DNA of 17,115 nucleotides from an uncultured Nocardioides sp. (GTDB lineage Bacteria; Actinomycetota; Actinomycetes; Propionibacteriales; Nocardioidaceae). The first letter of the stretch is position 1, and each line of letters opens with the position of its first letter. The notes under the pieces were generated by a model. The model saw only the letters and a program-made list of their open reading frames with translations. It had not been told where the DNA came from and made no database searches. Both the position numbers and the translations under genes were made by a program. The DNA is taken from NCBI RefSeq assembly GCF_946885725.1, contig NZ_CAMPGZ010000082.1, positions 1 to 17,115 on the forward strand, in the 5' to 3' direction. Shown piece by piece: positions 14,202 to 17,115 of the stretch.

Positions 14202-14765
14202 TCAGCGGGAGAGCATCAGCGACGGGTGCGGGTGCACGGCGGACAGGTAGCCGTCACCGACCGGGCGCGTCTCGAAGTGCAGGTGACAACCGTCCGGAGC
14301 AGCCAGCTTCCCGGCGCGCGCGATCATCTGGCCGGCGCGGACACGTTCGCCCGGTGCGACGTACACGCGCTGCACGTGGCCGAGCACCACGTCGACGCCG
14401 CGGTCGCGGTTGCGGATCCGGAACGCCTTGGCGCCGTACGCCGAACCGAGCGAGCCCGGCGACGCGGGGTCGACCACGCGACCGCGGAAGCCGGCGTAGA
14501 TCGGGGTCCCGCAGCGCATCGCGATGTCGAGCCCGTGGTGGAAGCCGCGGTCGCCCGTGCAGCGGGGAGACGGGTCGTAGTAGGGGGCGCGCGTGCAGCC
14601 GAAGTTGATCATCTTGCGGTGCGCGCCGGCGTACCACGGCGAGCTGTAGCGATGGGTGTCCTTGACCCAGAACCGCTTCGGCTCCGCGGCCTCTGCCCGG
14701 GTGGTCGAGCCTGTCGAGACCACGACCGCAACGAGCAGGCACAGCACGAGGGTGAGGACGCGCAC
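14202..14765 (-). CDS. Secreted M23-family (LytM-type) metallopeptidase
   Basis: 187 residues. A signal peptide covers about 1-27 (MRVLTLVLCLLVAVVV ... AEAAE). The mature part is essentially one M23 domain with zinc ligands in HHGLD (His76 and Asp80) and HLH (His161 and His163), plus the catalytic-site His130 in VLGHVQRV. PGERVRAGQMIARAGK (138-153) is the usual beta-core motif. Four cysteines (57, 69, 85, 160) could form two disulfides. Members cut peptide cross-links in peptidoglycan or act as divisome or autolysin factors; all metal ligands are present, so it is probably active. GTG 14765 has GAGGG (14777-14773) upstream. Residues 15-22 (VVSTGSTT) in the signal peptide are encoded by a dispersed TCGA-rich repeat. 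It sits between ligB-like and pdxY on the same strand, with 39- and 17-bp gaps. Confidence 0.9.
   Translation of the reverse strand: MRVLTLVLCLLVAVVVSTGSTTRAEAAEPKRFWVKDTHRYSSPWYAGAHRKMINFGCTRAPYYDPSPRCTGDRGFHHGLDIAMRCGTPIYAGFRGRVVDPASPGSLGSAYGAKAFRIRNRDRGVDVVLGHVQRVYVAPGERVRAGQMIARAGKLAAPDGCHLHFETRPVGDGYLSAVHPHPSLMLSR
14701..14723. repeat. TCGA-rich palindromic dispersed repeat inside the M23 signal-peptide coding region
   Basis: The arms GTGGTC (14701-14706) and GACCAC (14718-14723) flank GAGCCTGTCGA. The core is TGGTCGAGCCTGTCGAGACC. I recall elements of this kind scattered through Nocardioides-type genomes, sometimes inside genes. A degenerate relative lies at 8570-8589. Confidence 0.6.
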
Positions 14766-14804
14766 GTCCTCACCCTCGCAGGGGCTTCCCGAAATGCAAG
14801 GCGC

Positions 14805-15623
14805 TCAGGCGACCTGCAGGGAGCGCTTCGACAGCCCCATCCAGTAGCCGTCGACGACCTGGTCGCCGGGCGTCTCCGGGTCGGACGCGGCACCGAGCGT
14901 GATGAACAGCGGCGTGTAGTGCTCGACGGTCGGGTGCGCGTAGGGCATACCGGGCGCGCGGTCGCGGTACGCCGCCAGCTCGTCGACGTCGCCGCGGGCC
15001 AGCGCCTCGGCGGCCCACGCGTCGAACTCCCGCGACCAGACCGGCGCCTCCGCCTCGATGCGGAACTCCTTGAGGAACGGCAGGCCGTGCGTGAGGAACC
15101 CGGAGCCGATGATCAGCACGCCCTCGTCGCGCAGCGGGCGCAGCCGGCGGCCGAGCTCGAGCAGCTTGTAGGGGTCGTGGGTCGGCAGCGACATCTGCAG
15201 GACGGGGATGTCGCCGGCCGGGTACATCAGCTTCAGCGGCACCCAGGCGCCGTGGTCGAGGCCGCGGCTGGCGTGCTGGTGCACCGGCTCGGTGTCCGGC
15301 ATCAGCGCGGCGACCCGCTTCGCCAGGTCGGAGGCGTCGGGGGTCTCGTAGCGCATGTTGTAGTACTTGGGCGCGAAGCCGCCGAAGTCGTAGACCAGCG
15401 GCGTGCCCGGCGCCGTCGCCGACAGGCTGACCGGCGCGGACTCCCAGTGCGCCGAGACGATCAGGATCGCCTTCGGGCGGGGCAGGTCCGCCGCCCACGC
15501 CTTGAGCTGCCCGCCCCAGACGGGGTCGTCGAGCAGGGGAGGGGCGCCGTGCCCGATGTAGAGCGCGGGCATGCGCTCGGCGGTGCTGCTGTTCTGTGAG
15601 TTGGTGCTGCTGCTCTCGGTCAC
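14805..15623 (-). CDS. Class III extradiol dioxygenase, LigB/DOPA-dioxygenase-like
   Basis: 272 residues from GTG 15623, which has GAGGAG (15634-15629) five bases upstream. The fold signatures of the 4,5-DOPA-dioxygenase/YgiD branch are clear. The metal site is expected from His25 (YIGHGAPP), His59 (SAHWES) and His235 (VEHYTPLF). Further conserved histidines lie in LDHGAWVPL (124) and GFLTHGLPF (179). The family opens catechol-type aromatic rings with O2 at a non-haem iron or zinc-bound site. The first ~18 residues are a Ser/Thr/Asn-rich tail not typical of the family; ATG at MPALYIGHG is a possible shorter start. The gene is divergent from marR with a shared operator, suggesting induction by a phenolic or quinone. 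The M23 gene starts 39 bp downstream. Confidence 0.9.
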   Translation of the reverse strand: MTESSSTNSQNSSTAERMPALYIGHGAPPLLDDPVWGGQLKAWAADLPRPKAILIVSAHWESAPVSLSATAPGTPLVYDFGGFAPKYYNMRYETPDASDLAKRVAALMPDTEPVHQHASRGLDHGAWVPLKLMYPAGDIPVLQMSLPTHDPYKLLELGRRLRPLRDEGVLIIGSGFLTHGLPFLKEFRIEAEAPVWSREFDAWAAEALARGDVDELAAYRDRAPGMPYAHPTVEHYTPLFITLGAASDPETPGDQVVDGYWMGLSKRSLQVA

Positions 15624-15648
15624 GGCTTCTCCTCGGGTAGTCGCGACC

Positions 15649-15677
15649 AGCGTAGCCCAGAAAAGTTGAAGCAACAA
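15649..15677 (-). promoter_or_regulatory. Promoter of the LigB-like dioxygenase gene
   Basis: On the minus strand, TTGTTG (15677-15672) and TACGCT (15654-15649) are separated by 17 bp. The leader is about 20 nt and contains the GAGGAG ribosome-binding site. The -35 lies inside the marR operator. Confidence 0.6.
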
Positions 15678-15679
15678 CT
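15664..15679. promoter_or_regulatory. Inverted repeat AGTTG-AAGCAA-CAACT, candidate MarR operator
   Basis: Perfect 5-bp arms with a 6-bp centre, the size and symmetry expected for a MarR dimer. It covers both abutting -35 boxes, so one bound dimer could repress both divergent genes. Confidence 0.6.
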
Positions 15680-15695
15680 ATCTCAGGAGTACGCT
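15666..15695 (+). promoter_or_regulatory. Promoter of the marR gene (leaderless)
   Basis: TTGAAG (15666-15671) and TACGCT (15690-15695) are 18 bp apart. TACGCT ends 6 nt before ATG 15702. The -35 abuts the divergent -35 box at 15672-15677. An AGGAG at 15685-15689 lies upstream of the predicted transcript start and is 12 nt from the ATG, so it is unlikely to be used. Confidence 0.6.
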
Positions 15696-15701
15696 ACCGC
15701 C

Positions 15702-16172
15702 ATGACCCGTTGGCTCACCGAGGACGAGCTCAACGCCTGGCTGCGATTGGCCGGCGTGATGCTCAAGCTGGGGCCTGCGCTGGACTCCCAGCTGCAGCGC
15801 GACAGCGACATGACGCACTTCGACTACCTGTGCCTCGCGATGCTCTCGGAGTCCGACGACCGCACCCGGACGATGAGCGACCTCGCCGGCAAGACCAACG
15901 CCTCGCTGTCGCGGCTCTCGCACGTCGTCACCAAGCTCGAGAAGCGCGGCTTCGTGTCGCGTTGCCCCTCGCCGGTGAGCCGCCGGGTCACGCTGGTGAA
16001 GCTCACCGACGACGGCTGGGACGTGCTGGTCAAGGCCGCGCCGGGGCATGTGGAGACCGTGCGCAGCCTGGTGTTCGACGGCCTCGGCGCCGACGACGTC
16101 GCCGCGCTGGAGAAGATCGCCGGCCACATCGTCGACCGGATCGAAGCGTCCAAGCTGGACTCGACCTGCTGA
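15702..16172 (+). CDS. MarR-family transcriptional regulator
   Basis: 156 residues, typical length. Helical N-terminal dimer segments (WLTEDELNAWLRLAGVMLKLGPALDSQL) precede the winged helix-turn-helix: MSDLAGKTNASLSRLSHVVTKLEKRGFVSRCPSPVSRRVTLVKLTDDG at about residues 58-105. The recognition helix is ASLSRLSHVVTKLEKRG and the beta-wing is SRRVTLVKLT. The C-terminal dimer helices end in Cys156. Such repressors are usually released by phenolic ligands or by thiol oxidation; which applies here cannot be told. The ATG lies 6 nt after TACGCT. Divergence from the LigB-like dioxygenase with a shared operator makes that gene the obvious target, alongside autoregulation. It converges on the citrate-synthase-like gene across 55 bp. 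Confidence 0.93.
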   Translation: MTRWLTEDELNAWLRLAGVMLKLGPALDSQLQRDSDMTHFDYLCLAMLSESDDRTRTMSDLAGKTNASLSRLSHVVTKLEKRGFVSRCPSPVSRRVTLVKLTDDGWDVLVKAAPGHVETVRSLVFDGLGADDVAALEKIAGHIVDRIEASKLDSTC

Positions 16173-16227
16173 CCGCCCTCCGGTACGAGCAGGACGGCGA
16201 CTCGGCTTGGCGAGGCGCACCCGCTCG

Positions 16228-17058
16228 TCAGGGCACGCGTCGAGCCGGCACGTCGCGGGTCGCGGGCCCGGTGTACGTCGCGAGCAGGGGTCGGGGGAGC
16301 GGGCCCTTGATCCGGCTACCGGAGGTCCGCTCCTCCCAGGCGTGCGCGAGGATCCCGACGGAGCGGGACAGGCAGAACAGGCCGCGGCTGACCTCCGGGT
16401 CGAAGCCGAGCTCGCCGTAGACGATCGCGGTGGCGCCGTCGATGTTCATCGGCACCGGGCGGTCGCGGCCCTCGGCGAGCCGGCGCTCGATCTCGAGCGC
16501 GGCGGCGAGGTGCCGTCCCTCGACCGTCCCGTCCGCGACCGCGGCCTCGACCGCGGCGACGAGCGGGTCGCGGCGTGGGTCGACCGGGTGGAACCGGTGG
16601 CCGAAGCCCGGGACGTGCGCGCCCCGGGAGCGGTGGTCGGCGAGCACGTCGGTCACGGCGGCCGGGAGGTCGTCCGCGTCGGCGAGATCGTCGAGGATCG
16701 CCAGGCACTGCTGGCCCGCGCCGCCGTGCACGTCGCCGAGCAGGCCCACCCCGCTGGCGAGCGCGCTGTTGAGCCCCACCCCGCAGGTGGCCGCCATCCG
16801 CGCCGCCGCGATGGAGGGTGCCTGGGGGCCGTGGTCGACCGCAGCGACCAGGGCGTGCTCGAGCAGCGCGGTCTGCGCGGGGGTCGGCAGGTCCCCGCGG
16901 AGCAACAGCCAGATCATGTCGACGAACGACGCCGTTCCGATCAGCTGCTCGACCGGGTAGCCGCGCAGCCGGACCACGCCCGGCTCGATGTCGGAGATCC
17001 CGGTCGCCCACCAGCCGGTGACGTCGTCGACCGAGGTCGGTCCCGTGGTGGCTGCCAT
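16228..17058 (-). CDS. Short citrate-synthase-fold protein (citryl-CoA-lyase-like)
   Basis: 276 residues, well below the ~370-430 of true citrate synthases; part of the large N-terminal domain is missing. The catalytic triad of the superfamily is kept: His111 (DVHGGAGQQ), His154 (VPGFGHRFHPVDPR) and Asp207 (MNIDGATAIVYGELG). A conserved C-terminal block, LSRSVGILAHAWEERTSGSRIKGPLPR, follows. This length and the pattern resemble the citryl-CoA lyase module of ATP-citrate lyase and stand-alone actinobacterial homologues, which may cleave or form citryl-, malyl- or citramalyl-type CoA esters. The start codon ATG (17058) shares a base with the stop of an upstream CoA-transferase-like gene (TGATG), implying coupled expression and a CoA-ester pathway in which an acid is activated by CoA transfer and then cleaved. 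Substrate not determined. Confidence 0.85.
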   Translation of the reverse strand: MAATTGPTSVDDVTGWWATGISDIEPGVVRLRGYPVEQLIGTASFVDMIWLLLRGDLPTPAQTALLEHALVAAVDHGPQAPSIAAARMAATCGVGLNSALASGVGLLGDVHGGAGQQCLAILDDLADADDLPAAVTDVLADHRSRGAHVPGFGHRFHPVDPRRDPLVAAVEAAVADGTVEGRHLAAALEIERRLAEGRDRPVPMNIDGATAIVYGELGFDPEVSRGLFCLSRSVGILAHAWEERTSGSRIKGPLPRPLLATYTGPATRDVPARRVP

Positions 17059-17115
17059 CAGAGCGCTCCTTCGCTGCGCAGTGCCTCGATGTCGGCATCG
17101 GTCAGGCCGGCCTCG
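17058..17115 (-). CDS. C-terminal end of a probable CaiB/BaiF-type CoA-transferase (5' part beyond window)
   Basis: Only the last 18 codons are visible, ending EAGLTDADIEALRSEGAL then TGA at 17060-17058, which overlaps the next ATG. The pattern LxDADIEALRxxGxx is the usual final helix of CaiB/BaiF (family III) CoA-transferases. The identification rests on this tail and on the coupled lyase, so it is tentative. Confidence 0.5.
   Translation of the reverse strand, partial: EAGLTDADIEALRSEGAL

Noticed and set aside
1..17115. CRISPR arrays, insertion sequences, prophage, toxin-antitoxin or restriction genes
   Set aside because: No regularly spaced direct repeats, transposase motifs or defence-type domains seen in any frame.

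Overview
The window is about 70% GC. It uses GTG starts freely, packs genes with 4-bp ATGA/GTGA overlaps, and carries actinobacterial-type proteins: a DUF4032 kinase-like protein, a [2Fe-2S] SoxR, a lysine-rich RlmB, and a polytopic sulfite-oxidase-fold enzyme with an internal twin-arginine motif. It looks like chromosomal DNA of a high-GC actinobacterium, most likely Nocardioidaceae (Nocardioides-like). That placement is inference from style and gene content. I saw no phage, insertion sequence, CRISPR array or plasmid gene.

Layout, left to right. A truncated E1-alpha gene of a 2-oxoacid/acetoin dehydrogenase (minus strand) diverges from a NirD-like gene, with two clear inverted repeats on the E1-alpha side. 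NirD converges on ispF (isoprenoid precursor synthesis). ispF diverges from a membrane-anchored molybdenum-cofactor oxidoreductase, whose 3' end overlaps a minus-strand, translationally coupled pair of C39-like cysteine peptidases. That pair diverges from cysS-rlmB (cysteinyl-tRNA synthetase, 23S rRNA 2'-O-methyltransferase). A minus-strand soxR-DUF4032 block follows. soxR is divergent from a two-subunit transketolase whose promoter region contains a SoxR-box-like palindrome. Next come a 57-residue CsbD-like gene (minus), tRNA-Thr(UGU) and a four-helix membrane protein. A minus-strand run of a LigB-type dioxygenase, an M23 peptidase and pdxY (pyridoxal kinase) follows. The dioxygenase is divergent from a marR gene with a shared operator. 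The window ends with a short citrate-synthase-fold lyase translationally coupled to a CoA-transferase whose last codons are visible.

Most genes are housekeeping. The regulatory architecture is the most interesting part. (1) A SoxR-box-like inverted repeat lies inside a 19-bp promoter spacer facing a split transketolase, suggesting a redox-responsive carbon-rearrangement or NADPH-supply module. (2) A MarR/dioxygenase divergon has two -35 boxes that abut under one palindrome. (3) Several genes show a TAnnnT box ending 6-7 nt before the start codon with no Shine-Dalgarno sequence, as expected for leaderless mRNAs. (4) The E1-alpha promoter has an inverted repeat filling its spacer. (5) The coupled C39-like pair has one secreted member and one without a signal peptide but rich in cysteine.

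All functional calls come from reading motifs by eye. No database search was run.
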